DNA from: Clostridia bacterium
GTDB taxonomy: Bacteria > Bacillota > Clostridia > Oscillospirales > CAG-272
Reading direction: 5' to 3'
NCBI GenBank assembly: GCA_017461745.1
Contig: JAFTXE010000037.1
Coordinates: forward strand, 1-37,412
DNA length: 37,412 nucleotides
How positions within the stretch are numbered: position 1 is the first letter of the stretch; each line of letters opens with the position of its first letter. The notes below the pieces were generated by a model. That model made no database searches and was not told where the DNA came from. It saw nothing but the letters and a program-made list of their open reading frames with translations. The position numbers and the translations under genes were made by a program. Positions 14,455 through 22,687 of this stretch are shown one piece after another.

Positions 14455-15756
14455 TTAGTGCGTTATCGGACTCACGACGGAAAGGGTTGCCGAATAGTTG
14501 TCAAAAAATTCTTCAAACTGCTTTTGCGCATCCTCGTAGGTGATGCCGCTGATTATTTCCGCATATTCAAATAACTCCTCGTCCTCGCAAAAGGCAGAGA
14601 ACAGAGCGTTGGCTATACTTTCGACCGAGTCAAAGAGCTTTACGGATTCTGCGTACATGACCCTTTTTGCTCGCTCAAATTCACCTCTGTCAAGTCCTGT
14701 GCGCTTGACGTCCTCAATATGCTTTTTTACCTCGTCAAGCACAAGACGTGGGTCGTCCGCCTCTCCCGCAAGGGAGTTATAGGCAAAGCTTGCGGAAATA
14801 GTGTAGCCGTAGCTGAATGCGGGGGATATTATTTTACGCTCAAACAGCGAGCTGTAAAAATCTCCCGCTCTTGAAAACAGAATCTCATTGACTATCGCCA
14901 TAAGCGCATCCTTGCGAAGCCTCTTGCGAGGGTCGTCCGAGATATCCGTGTCCTTGAAGCCTATGCTGAATATCGGCTTGGATACTTGCATTTGCCGTTC
15001 GGTGTATTCACTGAGAACACACGGAGCTTCAAATTGATTTTCATTGACGCGCGTGACCGAGCTTCCGCAAAAGCTTTCGGGTAAACGGACGTCTATCAGG
15101 TTCAATAGCTGCTCTGCGTCAACGTCTCCGCATATCACCAGCGCCATATTGTTAGGGCGGTAAAAGGAACGGTAGCAGTCGTAAAGCGTGTCTGCGGTTA
15201 TCTTTGAAATAGAGGCTTTAGTTCCGCATATGTTTCTGCGAATGCTGTGAGATTTGTACATTCCCTCAAGCATACCGTAAAAGCAACGGTCACCGGGATT
15301 ATCGTCATACATTCTTATTTCCTCAGCGATAATTCCTATCTCGGACTCAACGGAGTCGGGAGTAAAATACGGGTGCGTGACGAAATCTATAAGCTCACCA
15401 AGAGAGCTTTCAAGCTCGTCGGAGCAGCTGAACAAATACGCCGTCTTGTTAAAGGAAGTGTACGCGTTAGCGTCAGCGCCGTAGTCGGAAAAGCGCTCAA
15501 AGGAATCGCTTCCGTCCTCGTTGGTGAATAGCTTGTGCTCAAGAAAATGAGCAATACCGTCGGGGACGGTGATCTCCTTTCCATCGGGCGTGATGAAGCT
15601 GTTGTCGACAGAGCCGTATTTTACGCCGAAAAGCGCGTAGACCGTTGACATTTTCTTGGGGAAAATAAATACATCAAGCCCCGAGGAATGTGTGTATCTT
15701 ACGTACTTTTCCGAAAGTAGCTTGCTTTCAAATTCTTTAGCCTTGAAATTATTCAT
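14455..15756 (-). CDS. M16 family zinc peptidase, active subunit (YmfH-like)
   Basis: The product is 433 aa from the ATG at 15756, with GAGG 9 bases upstream; a GTG start at 15771 would add five residues. The inverted zinc motif HxxEH is intact (H70-F-L-E73-H74), with a third ligand in the downstream IIAEEIRMY helix. The rest matches two M16 half-domains. Family members cleave small peptides or signal-peptide fragments; YmfH-like members occur as partners of an inactive homologue. The start overlaps the upstream inactive subunit (15749-17050) by 8 bases, so the pair is translationally coupled and probably forms a heterodimer. Confidence 0.9.
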   Translation of the reverse strand: MNNFKAKEFESKLLSEKYVRYTHSSGLDVFIFPKKMSTVYALFGVKYGSVDNSFITPDGKEITVPDGIAHFLEHKLFTNEDGSDSFERFSDYGADANAYTSFNKTAYLFSCSDELESSLGELIDFVTHPYFTPDSVESEIGIIAEEIRMYDDNPGDRCFYGMLEGMYKSHSIRRNICGTKASISKITADTLYDCYRSFYRPNNMALVICGDVDAEQLLNLIDVRLPESFCGSSVTRVNENQFEAPCVLSEYTERQMQVSKPIFSIGFKDTDISDDPRKRLRKDALMAIVNEILFSRAGDFYSSLFERKIISPAFSYGYTISASFAYNSLAGEADDPRLVLDEVKKHIEDVKRTGLDRGEFERAKRVMYAESVKLFDSVESIANALFSAFCEDEELFEYAEIISGITYEDAQKQFEEFFDNYSATLSVVSPITH

Positions 15757-17050
15757 CTTCGCCAACCTCACATTCTTCTCCCGAAAGAGTTCCGTTTATA
15801 AAGAAGCAGGTGTCGTATTCAAGCTCCCTTGCAAGTTGGTACACGTCTTCCTTGGTAACGGAAAGTATTCTCTCCTTGCATTCCTCGACGGTTTCGCAAA
15901 CGCCGAAAAGGTCTCTGATAAAATAGAAGGATTGAAGAGAGAAGGGGGAATCGTATATCTGAACGTAGGAATATTCAAGCGATTTTCTTGCCGCCTCGAA
16001 TTCCGTGTCGCTCACGTTGCCCATTTTTATCTGCTCAAGCTGAGCAAGTATTTCCGATGTAACTACGTCTCGGTTTGCGCAATCAATTCCCGACGCAACC
16101 GTAAGATTTCCCGATAGCATGCTGTAAGATGAGCTGCAATAATAGCAAAGGCTTAAACGCTCTCTTACGTTCAAGAATAGCTTGGACGCAGGCGACGCGC
16201 CGAATATCTCGTTAAGTACTATAGCCGCGGCGTGCTGCTTGCTACCCATGACCGCGCCCGTTCTCATACCCATTACAAGCTTGCCTTGATTTACGGGCAT
16301 ATCCTCAGTTACGCTCAAAAATTCCTTTGGAGCTGACGCGCGCGGTATAATAAATTCATTTATACGCTCTCCGCAAAAATCTTCAAACGCCTTTTTTACT
16401 CGGTCGCTGATTTCGGACGGAGTCTGTGAGCCTATATAAAATACGCTGAGCCTTGAGCAGAGCATTGAATTGTAGAAATCCCATAGCTCGCTCGGTGTAA
16501 CTGTCTCAACGTTTGAAAGCAGATATTCAAGCGTTGGAAAACGTGAGTCCTCACCTCTGCACATAAGCTCCTTTAGCCTTGTGGAAGCGTAAAGACGCGT
16601 GTTGTTTATCTCAGCGGAAAGAGAATCCTTGACGAACGCTATCTCACTTTCAACGGTCTTTGCGGGAAAACAGCCGTCCTCTGTAAGAGGGGAGAGCAAA
16701 ATATCCGCAACCGTGTCGGTTACACCGCCGAGAATGTCCGTTCCGTCAAGAGAGAATCGCTGGCTCAGTATCTCCGCGGAAACGCAGAGAGTGAGCACGT
16801 CTGCGTGAATACTGCTTTGAATGTCTACTGTAGACGCGTAAAGCTCGTCAAGACGCTTGTTTATCAGAGCCATCGACGGCAACGCGTTAGTTCCGCGGCG
16901 TAAGACTCCGCAAAGCACGAGCGATAATAAGTAGGAACGCTCAGTAATCGGCGCGCTCAGAGAAAAGCTGATAAGCTCCGACTTGAACTTCTTAGTGCTT
17001 ATATAAGATAACCGAATATTTTCGGTTATAGATACTTTCTGTAAGGTCAT
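15749..17050 (-). CDS. M16 family peptidase-like, inactive subunit (YmfF-like)
   Basis: The product is 433 aa from the ATG at 17050 (AGAAAGG about 9 bases upstream); the frame is open 16 codons further, up to the promoter. It aligns in layout with M16 peptidases (VLRRGTNALPSMALINKRLDELYAS near the N-terminus is the counterpart of the active-site helix), but the HxxEH motif is absent. A later RERLSLCYYCSSSYS segment matches the conserved R-x-x-x-x-x-Y region of M16 C-terminal domains that binds substrate. This is the usual split of labour in bacterial M16 heterodimers. First gene of the M16-M16-lgt-folD group. Confidence 0.88.
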   Translation of the reverse strand: MTLQKVSITENIRLSYISTKKFKSELISFSLSAPITERSYLLSLVLCGVLRRGTNALPSMALINKRLDELYASTVDIQSSIHADVLTLCVSAEILSQRFSLDGTDILGGVTDTVADILLSPLTEDGCFPAKTVESEIAFVKDSLSAEINNTRLYASTRLKELMCRGEDSRFPTLEYLLSNVETVTPSELWDFYNSMLCSRLSVFYIGSQTPSEISDRVKKAFEDFCGERINEFIIPRASAPKEFLSVTEDMPVNQGKLVMGMRTGAVMGSKQHAAAIVLNEIFGASPASKLFLNVRERLSLCYYCSSSYSMLSGNLTVASGIDCANRDVVTSEILAQLEQIKMGNVSDTEFEAARKSLEYSYVQIYDSPFSLQSFYFIRDLFGVCETVEECKERILSVTKEDVYQLARELEYDTCFFINGTLSGEECEVGEDE

Positions 17051-17089
17051 TATAAATACCTTTCTGAAAAAAGTAAAGTTTGATATTTT

Positions 17090-17118
17090 ATTATACACTA
17101 AAAATATGACTATTCCAA
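17090..17118 (-). promoter_or_regulatory. Promoter of the M16-M16-lgt-folD group
   Basis: On the - strand: -35 TTGGAA (17113-17118), 17-base spacer, -10 TATAAT (17090-17095), 39 bases before the ATG. Confidence 0.75.
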
Positions 17119-17181
17119 CACATTTTTATTAATGAAATATATAAAAGAGGTAAAAACTTGCCCTTTACATAAAGTATTCAT

Positions 17182-17214
17182 AAAAAGTGCTGTACTTAAA
17201 ATTAAGCACAGCAC
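17182..17214 (-). terminator. Terminator of the esterase gene
   Basis: A 13-bp stem with one mismatch (17187-17199 / 17202-17214) is followed on the - strand by a T run (17182-17186). Confidence 0.75.
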
Positions 17215-17278
17215 CGTATAACAATTATTATATTTTTCTTTTGGGCGGGGATATTTCTACGAAAAAAACGTGTTTTTA

Positions 17279-18100
17279 TCAAAAATCTTTTATCCACTTA
17301 ACCGCAAGCTCAGCCCAGACCTCAGCATGCGGAACTGTAAGATTGGCTTTGCCGTCATTGGTTTCCTCGTTACAAAGCGCCAGACCGTGAACACCTTCGG
17401 GGAAAATATGACATTCAAAGGGAACTTTGGCAGTAGCCATAGCGTTAGCTAACAGAAGCGTATTCTGAACGGGAACGGAGCCATCGGAGAAGGTGTGCCA
17501 GATAAATGCGGGAGGGGTCGTGGAATCGACGTGAAGCTCAAGCGAGAACTTGCGTACGTCCTCGTCAGTCAATTGCTCATGACCGCTGACTCTTTTTGCC
17601 GTGCCTGCATGGGTAAATTCTCCTGCCGTTATAACGGGATAGCAAAGAATCATACCGTCGGGACGATTGATGCCTTCGGGAGACGTGCCGTCGGTAACGC
17701 CAACCGCATCTCTTACCTCGGGAATATTCCAAAGCGTACCTGCGGAAGCCGCAAGATGACCGCCTGCGGAGAACCCGAGAATATATATTTTCTGAGGATT
17801 TGTATTGTCCTCAGCGGCGCGCTCACGGACAAGCTTTATAGCGAGAGATGCCTCGATAAGAGGCGCATAATCCTTAGCCTTGTCACCTACGGAATACGTA
17901 AGAAGGTAGCAGTTAAAGCCCTCTCCGAAAAAGCGTCTGACTATAGGCTCAGCCTCTCTTGGAGAAAGCATACCGTATCCACCACCGGGGCAAACTATGA
18001 CCGCAGGGCGAGGGCAAACCTTTGGGGCACTGTCGCAGACGTACGCCGTAAGCGACGCGTCGGGATATTTTTCGCTGAGAGCAAACTGATTGTAAAACAT
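17279..18100 (-). CDS. Alpha/beta-hydrolase, carbohydrate-esterase-like
   Basis: The product is 273 aa with no signal peptide, so it is cytoplasmic. Motifs: an oxyanion-hole stretch VIVCPGGGYGMLS, the nucleophile elbow GFSAGGH (Ser111), then Asp206 (HTFSDGSVPV) and His238 (EGVHGL), completing a Ser-Asp-His triad. The order and the PGGGY motif resemble acetyl-xylan/feruloyl esterase-like (BD-FAE) hydrolases that deacetylate imported oligosaccharides; the substrate is not determinable here. It is monocistronic. A near-perfect palindrome between -35 and -10 suggests a dedicated repressor. Leftward it is followed by its terminator and then the M16 group promoter. Confidence 0.85.
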   Translation of the reverse strand: MFYNQFALSEKYPDASLTAYVCDSAPKVCPRPAVIVCPGGGYGMLSPREAEPIVRRFFGEGFNCYLLTYSVGDKAKDYAPLIEASLAIKLVRERAAEDNTNPQKIYILGFSAGGHLAASAGTLWNIPEVRDAVGVTDGTSPEGINRPDGMILCYPVITAGEFTHAGTAKRVSGHEQLTDEDVRKFSLELHVDSTTPPAFIWHTFSDGSVPVQNTLLLANAMATAKVPFECHIFPEGVHGLALCNEETNDGKANLTVPHAEVWAELAVKWIKDF

Positions 18101-18141
18101 AGTAAAAAGCTCCTATTCTGAGTGAATTTTATATTTACAAA

Positions 18142-18170
18142 ATTATAGCACACAATTTAAGTTGTGTCAA
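18142..18170 (-). promoter_or_regulatory. Esterase promoter with internal palindromic operator candidate
   Basis: On the - strand: -35 TTGACA (18165-18170), 17-base spacer, -10 TATAAT (18142-18147). The spacer and -35 end hold an 18-base palindrome (18150-18167; ACACAA-N6-TTGTGT, one mismatched position pair), placed so that a bound regulator would block RNA polymerase. Confidence 0.7.
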
Positions 18171-18215
18171 TAGTTGGTAAATAAAAATTACGGTGAAAAA
18201 TTTTTTCCAAAACTA

Positions 18216-18243
18216 TTGACAAGTGTCGAAAAAGTGATATAAT
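18216..18243 (+). promoter_or_regulatory. folT-folC promoter
   Basis: -35 TTGACA (18216-18221), 16-base spacer ending in TGA, -10 TATAAT (18238-18243), about 17 bases before the riboswitch. Confidence 0.85.
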
Positions 18244-18259
18244 AATGTGGTAAGTTGTA

Positions 18260-18359
18260 GAAGAGTAAGATTATGCGCGTTAAGTGCCTGTGGGACGGGG
18301 AGTTGTCCATGGGACGAAAAGCAAAGAAGGCTTGCGGCGCATATTCTGCATCCCGCTTC
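18260..18359 (+). ncRNA. THF (tetrahydrofolate) riboswitch
   Basis: The leader of folT shows the class I THF riboswitch pattern: closing arms GAAG (18260-18263) / CTTC (18356-18359), the conserved GCGTTAAGTG stretch, and a helix GATTATGCGC / GCGCATATTC (18269-18278 with 18337-18346, one mismatch) just inside. The downstream gene, a folate transporter, is the commonest THF riboswitch target. No terminator follows; a separate helix can hide the RBS. Confidence 0.88.
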
Positions 18360-18387
18360 ATACGGCACAAGGGTGGAATATTTATAT

Positions 18388-18429
18388 CCTTCTTTATCCC
18401 CGAGCCATATGCAGTCGAGGTAAAGGAGG
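18388..18429 (+). promoter_or_regulatory. RBS-sequestering helix of folT
   Basis: CCTTCTTTATCC (18388-18399) can pair with GGTAAAGGAGG (18419-18429), which contains the folT RBS, leaving one bulged U and one G:U pair. It lies 28 bases after the riboswitch, so ligand binding probably controls translation initiation. The switching partner is not resolved by eye. Confidence 0.6.
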
Positions 18430-18437
18430 TTATTTTT

Positions 18438-19028
18438 ATGCAAAAAAGAAAAACAACTAACGGAAAATCACGTAGAGGAAGCGTCGCCATTTTTGGAACG
18501 CTTAAGGTCATGGTAGCCGTGTCATTGCTTATCGCAATGAGCATAGTGTGCGGCAAGTATCTGGCGTTCGGTATCGGTAACGTCCTGCGATTCAGCTTTG
18601 AAAATCTGCCCATTATTATATCGGGTATGCTTTTCGGACCCGTCGTGGGAGCAGTCACGGGAATTGCCGCCGACCTTATTGGCTGTATTATGGTGGGATA
18701 TGCTATAAACCCCTTGATAACGTTGGGTGCGGCTATAATAGGCGGTGTTTCGGGTACGGTGTTCATGCTCATGAAAAAGCGAACGAAATTCGGTCACGGC
18801 GTGTCGGTGGCTCTGTCCGTTGCGGCGGCGCACGTTTTAGGCTCGGTGCTTGTAAAAACCGTGGGGCTTTCCGCCTTCTACGATATGCCGTTCATAATTC
18901 TGCTGTTGTGGCGACTGTTCAATTATGCTATCGTTGGGGGAATTGAAACGGTGTTGATTTATTACGTTACAAAAAATAAATCTGTAATCTCTATGATATC
19001 AAATCTTAAAGGCGGAGGGCGCAAATGA
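18438..19028 (+). CDS. folT: ECF transporter folate-binding S component
   Basis: The product is 196 aa from the ATG at 18438, 8 bases after GGAGG; the frame is open upstream through the riboswitch, which is untranslated. Six hydrophobic helices are visible, as in S components (SLLIAMSIVCGKYLAF; then the FENLPIIISGMLFGPVVGAVTG region conserved in FolT). S components capture the vitamin and join the shared EcfA/A'/T energising module, which is not in this window. It overlaps folC (ATGA). Together they import and polyglutamylate folate under THF riboswitch control. Confidence 0.9.
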   Translation: MQKRKTTNGKSRRGSVAIFGTLKVMVAVSLLIAMSIVCGKYLAFGIGNVLRFSFENLPIIISGMLFGPVVGAVTGIAADLIGCIMVGYAINPLITLGAAIIGGVSGTVFMLMKKRTKFGHGVSVALSVAAAHVLGSVLVKTVGLSAFYDMPFIILLLWRLFNYAIVGGIETVLIYYVTKNKSVISMISNLKGGGRK

Positions 19029-20290
19029 ATTATACCGAGGCTCTTGAATATATACACGGAATAAGCTGGTGCTTTTGTAAGCCTGGACTTGAAAGAATAA
19101 CCGAGCTGTGCGAAAGACTCGGAAATCCGCAGAACGACTTGAAATTTATTCATGTTGCAGGAACGAACGGTAAGGGCTCGTTCTGCTCAATGACGTCCTC
19201 AATTTTAAGACGCTCAGGGTATAAAACGGGACTTTATACGTCACCGTATATTCGCTTTTTCAACGAGCGTATGTGCGTTGACGGCGAGCCTATATCCAAC
19301 GACGAGCTTGCAGAGATAACGACCTACGTTCGCCCGATTGCTGACGCCATGACGGATAAGCCTACCGAGTTTGAGCTTATTACCGCGGTTGCGTTTGAGT
19401 ATTTCAAAAGACATGAATGCGACGTGGTGGTGCTTGAGGCGGGAATGGGTGGCAGACTTGATTCGACCAACGTAATACGTGAACCGCTTTTGTCGGTTAT
19501 TACGGGAATAGCTCTCGACCATACGGCGTTCCTCGGAGATACGGTAGAAAAAATAGCCGCAGAGAAGGCAGGTATAATCAAGGACGCGCGTCCCGTGCTG
19601 TTTGGCGGTGATGACGACTGCGCAAGAGCGGTCATAAAAAAAGCGGCGTTGTGTGGCGGAAGCGAATATTTTGAGGTGGAGCATTCAAAAATAAACGTTA
19701 TCTCCGCAGATCTTGACGGCACTGACTTTGATTTTGGTGACCGCAAGAACGTGCATATTTCATTGCTCGGATTGTATCAACCAAGAAATGCGGCGGCAGT
19801 GCTCAGCGCTGTGGATATACTCAAAAAGTATGGATTTGATGTCTCGGAGGACGCTGTAAGAGCAGGATTGTCAGAGGCAAAATGGCAGGCAAGATTTGAG
19901 ATAATAAACAGACAGCCGCTGACCGTATTTGACGGCGCTCATAATCCGCAGGGAATAGATAGCGCGGTTGAAAGTGTAAAGCAGTACTTTGGCAACAAAA
20001 AGGTGTACGTGCTTACGGGAGTGCTTGCCGATAAGGATTATCTCTATATCGCCGCAAAGCTCTCCGAGATAGCGGATAAAGCCTTCGTAATGACTCCCGA
20101 TAATCCCCGTGCTCTTGCTGCCTCGGATTACGCTCGAACCCTTTCTGAAAACGGAGTGGACGCCAAGCCCTTCGATACTCTTGCCGAAGCTTACAGAACG
20201 GCTTCCAAAGCCGCAAGTGAGGATAACGTCCCCTTGGTCTGCCTCGGCTCGCTGTATACCTATTCCGAGCTTATAAATATCGAATTATAA
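19025..20290 (+). CDS. folC: Folylpolyglutamate synthase/dihydrofolate synthase
   Basis: The product is 421 aa. FolC ligates glutamate to folates with ATP, trapping and activating them in the cytoplasm; many versions also make dihydrofolate from dihydropteroate. Mur-ligase-type ATP site FIHVAGTNGKGSFCSM at ~40-55; then YTSPYIRFFNERMCVDG, VLEAGMGGRLDSTNV and the C-terminal FDGAHNPQG. It is about the usual FolC length. It is translationally coupled to folT by the 4-base overlap, an efficient pairing of uptake and retention. Confidence 0.95.
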   Translation: MNYTEALEYIHGISWCFCKPGLERITELCERLGNPQNDLKFIHVAGTNGKGSFCSMTSSILRRSGYKTGLYTSPYIRFFNERMCVDGEPISNDELAEITTYVRPIADAMTDKPTEFELITAVAFEYFKRHECDVVVLEAGMGGRLDSTNVIREPLLSVITGIALDHTAFLGDTVEKIAAEKAGIIKDARPVLFGGDDDCARAVIKKAALCGGSEYFEVEHSKINVISADLDGTDFDFGDRKNVHISLLGLYQPRNAAAVLSAVDILKKYGFDVSEDAVRAGLSEAKWQARFEIINRQPLTVFDGAHNPQGIDSAVESVKQYFGNKKVYVLTGVLADKDYLYIAAKLSEIADKAFVMTPDNPRALAASDYARTLSENGVDAKPFDTLAEAYRTASKAASEDNVPLVCLGSLYTYSELINIEL

Positions 20291-20295
20291 AAATT

Positions 20296-20334
20296 AAAAC
20301 CGTCCTTGACAAAAAGGGCGGTTTGTGTTATAAT
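20296..20334 (+). promoter_or_regulatory. folC terminator overlapping the queT promoter
   Basis: A GC-rich hairpin (AAAACCGTCC / GGGCGGTTT, 20296-20324) that can end folC encloses the -35 TTGACA (20306-20311) of the next promoter; -10 TATAAT is at 20329-20334 after a 17-base spacer. A folded terminator and a working promoter share the same DNA. Confidence 0.72.
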
Positions 20335-20342
20335 TACGTTTA

Positions 20343-20384
20343 CGTGAGTTCGAAACCATCCTCACGAAAAACAAAACTATGGAG
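20343..20384 (+). ncRNA. preQ1-I riboswitch
   Basis: A 6-bp stem (CGTGAG / CTCACG) encloses the loop TTCGAAACCATC, followed by an A-rich tail ending ACTATGGAG. This is the compact preQ1-I design: the tail folds back into the stem and loop when preQ1 is bound. The tail runs straight into the RBS (GGAG, 20381-20384), so binding should block translation of the queuosine-precursor transporter. Confidence 0.85.
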
Positions 20385-20394
20385 AAAAAAGAAA

Positions 20395-20886
20395 ATGAAA
20401 AGAAACTCAAAAATCATCTTTTTATGCCAAGGGGCAATCATCGCCGCTATTTACGTCGTGCTGACTTACGTAGCACATATGTTCGGACTTGACGCGGGAG
20501 TTATACAGATAAGGCTGTCTGAAATGCTCTGTATTCTTCCGATGTTCACAACGGCGGCGATACCGGGACTTTATCTCGGATGCCTCTTGGCAAATTTGTT
20601 GACGGGAGCGGTTTGGCTGGATATCCTCGTAGGACCCGTAGCCACGCTGATAGGCGCTTTGGGTACTTACGCATTACGGAAGTATAAATGGCTTGCGCCT
20701 ATTCCGCCAATACTGTCGAACGCCATCATCGTCCCATTCGTGCTTGCCTATGGCTACGGCATGGAGCAGGCAATACCTTTGATGATGCTCACCGTCGGAG
20801 CGGGAGAAATACTCTCCATCTATTTGCTTGGAATGATCTTCTACCACGCAATACAAAAAAGAGCGAACGTAATATTTATGAAATAA
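20395..20886 (+). CDS. queT: QueT-family ECF transporter S component (queuosine precursor uptake)
   Basis: The product is 163 aa from the ATG at 20395, with GGAG 10 bases upstream (part of the riboswitch tail). Five to six hydrophobic helices; the start GAIIAAIYVVLTYV and the segment IQIRLSEMLCILPMFTTAAIPGLYLG are typical of the QueT family. These S components import preQ1 or related 7-deazaguanines for queuosine tRNA modification, using the shared ECF energising module. The preQ1-I riboswitch directly upstream supports this strongly. Confidence 0.92.
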   Translation: MKRNSKIIFLCQGAIIAAIYVVLTYVAHMFGLDAGVIQIRLSEMLCILPMFTTAAIPGLYLGCLLANLLTGAVWLDILVGPVATLIGALGTYALRKYKWLAPIPPILSNAIIVPFVLAYGYGMEQAIPLMMLTVGAGEILSIYLLGMIFYHAIQKRANVIFMK

Positions 20887-20908
20887 TAGGTTATGTCTTT
20901 GCAAATAT

Positions 20909-20944
20909 AAAGGGTTGACTCATAAAATCTTGAGTCAACCCTTT
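20909..20944. terminator. Bidirectional terminator between queT and putP
   Basis: A perfect 14-bp stem (AAAGGGTTGACTCA / TGAGTCAACCCTTT) with an 8-base loop, between convergent genes. Confidence 0.85.
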
Positions 20945-20952
20945 GTGTTTAT

Positions 20953-22491
20953 TTACTTATCAGCCTTAACAGCCTCAAATTCATCGATGATTTCCTTGTC
21001 GGGAGCCTTGGTGAGAAGGCTGACGACCACGATAGCGATAGAACCTATGATGAACGCAGGAAGAAGCTCGTATATCGTAAGAGCGTCAATTCCGTGCTTT
21101 ACACCGAGGGGAGTAACGACGTATTCCCAAAGAATAACGGACGCACCACCTGCGATGATTCCCGCAAAAGCGCCCCATTTAGTCGTGCGCTTCCAGAAGA
21201 GAGAAAAGAGGACCAGAGGAGCGAACGCCGCGCCGAAGCCTGCCCAAGCGAACGAAACTATCTTGAAGACGGAGCTGTCGGGATTCCAAGCGAAGATAAC
21301 CGAAACTACGGAGATGACCGCAACGGTTATGCGTGCGATGAGCATATTGGTTTTGTTGCTCATATCCTTTATAAAGAATCTCTTTATAATATTCTCGGAA
21401 ACGCTGGACGCTGCCGCGAGAAGCTGTGAGTCGGAGGTTGACATTATGGACGCAAGAATACCTGAGATGATAAGTCCCGCCACTACGGCTAATATCCAAG
21501 AATGAGTGCTCAAAAGCTTTGCTATCTCAATAATAATTCTTTCAGGGTCAGACAGTGAGATAACTCCTGCGTTTACCATAGCGTATCCAACGACACCTAT
21601 GAATATAGCGACAGCCATTGAAATAACTACCCATACCGATGCTATGCGGCGAGAGAGCTTAAGCTTCTTTTTGTCGTTGATAGCCATAAATCTGAGAAGT
21701 ATGTGGGGCATACCGAAGTAACCGAGTCCCCAAGCAAGCGTTGATACTATAGCAAGGAAGGAGAACGAGGTAGCCGAATTGGAAACGCTGTCAAAGAGCG
21801 ACGTGAGGCTGAGATAGCCGGGAAGATCCTCAACGGCAGAGGTTACGTTAGCCATACCGTCAACAGAGGTGATACCAAATACGACAACAACTATAAGAGC
21901 AAGCGTCATGATAATGCTCTGAAGAAAGTCCGTGGTGCTTGCCGCAAGGAATCCGCCACTCATTGTGTAAGCGACGATAACTATTGCGCCGACAATCATT
22001 GCAACGTGGTAATCAACACCGAAAAGACTGTTGAAGAGCTTACCTACGGAAGCAAATCCCGAAGCGGTGTAGGGGACGAAAAATACGATAATGATTATAG
22101 CAGCCGCAAGGGTAATAAGTCCCGATTTGTCTCTGAATCTGTTGGAGAAAAAGTCAGGTACGGTGTTAGCTTTAAGCTTTTCGGAATATACTCTTATGCG
22201 CTTAGCGACTATAAGCCAGTTGAAGTATGTACCGAGAGCGAGTCCGAGCGCCGTCCAAAACGCCTCTGCGATACCCGTAGCAAGAGCGACTCCGGGAAGA
22301 CCCATGAGCAGCCAGCTCGACATATCCGACGCCTCTGCGCTCATTGCCGTAACGAACGGACCGAGCTTTCTTCCACCGAGATAGAAATCGTCGGAGGAAG
22401 TGTTTTTCTTTGTGAAATAGATACCGATAATGACCATAACGCTCATGTATAAGGCGATGGTTATCAGCATCAACACATCCGATAGAACCAT
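20953..22491 (-). CDS. putP: Sodium/proline symporter (SSS family)
   Basis: The product is 512 aa with about 13 membrane helices, the usual size for PutP. The N-terminus has DFYLGGRKLGPFVTAMSAEA and SDMSSWLLMGLPG, the PutP-type sodium:solute symporter signature; AYTMSGGFLAASTTDF and GLGYFGMPHILLRFMAI also match PutP. PutP imports L-proline with Na+ for nutrition or osmoprotection. GGAGG lies 9 bases before the ATG. Single-gene transcript with its own promoter; no proline-degradation genes are adjacent. Confidence 0.93.
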   Translation of the reverse strand: MVLSDVLMLITIALYMSVMVIIGIYFTKKNTSSDDFYLGGRKLGPFVTAMSAEASDMSSWLLMGLPGVALATGIAEAFWTALGLALGTYFNWLIVAKRIRVYSEKLKANTVPDFFSNRFRDKSGLITLAAAIIIIVFFVPYTASGFASVGKLFNSLFGVDYHVAMIVGAIVIVAYTMSGGFLAASTTDFLQSIIMTLALIVVVVFGITSVDGMANVTSAVEDLPGYLSLTSLFDSVSNSATSFSFLAIVSTLAWGLGYFGMPHILLRFMAINDKKKLKLSRRIASVWVVISMAVAIFIGVVGYAMVNAGVISLSDPERIIIEIAKLLSTHSWILAVVAGLIISGILASIMSTSDSQLLAAASSVSENIIKRFFIKDMSNKTNMLIARITVAVISVVSVIFAWNPDSSVFKIVSFAWAGFGAAFAPLVLFSLFWKRTTKWGAFAGIIAGGASVILWEYVVTPLGVKHGIDALTIYELLPAFIIGSIAIVVVSLLTKAPDKEIIDEFEAVKADK

Positions 22492-22537
22492 GTGAAAAAA
22501 ACCTCCAAATGAACTAAAAAATAATAATACATATTAC

Positions 22538-22566
22538 ATTTTACCACAAAAGTCGTAAAAAGGCAA
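22538..22566 (-). promoter_or_regulatory. putP promoter
   Basis: On the - strand: -35 TTGCCT (22561-22566), 17-base spacer, -10 TAAAAT (22538-22543). Confidence 0.7.
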
Positions 22567-22629
22567 TAGTAAATTTCGAGGTTTTAAAAAAAATGCAAAA
22601 AAATATTTTCAAAAACTGTAAAAAAGTTA

Positions 22630-22658
22630 TTGAAATATATGAGAAAATATGATATAAT
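22630..22658 (+). promoter_or_regulatory. cdaA operon promoter
   Basis: -35 TTGAAA (22630-22635), 17-base spacer ending in TGA, -10 TATAAT (22653-22658), 29 bases before the ATG. It is the only clear promoter for the following ~10 kb. Confidence 0.78.
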
Positions 22659-22687
22659 GTAATATATATGTTGTGCGGAGGTGTCGT

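Noticed and set aside
18273..18437. N-terminal extension of FolT to 18273
   Set aside because: The extra codons lie inside the THF riboswitch and its RBS-masking helix; the RBS-backed ATG at 18438 gives the normal FolT length.
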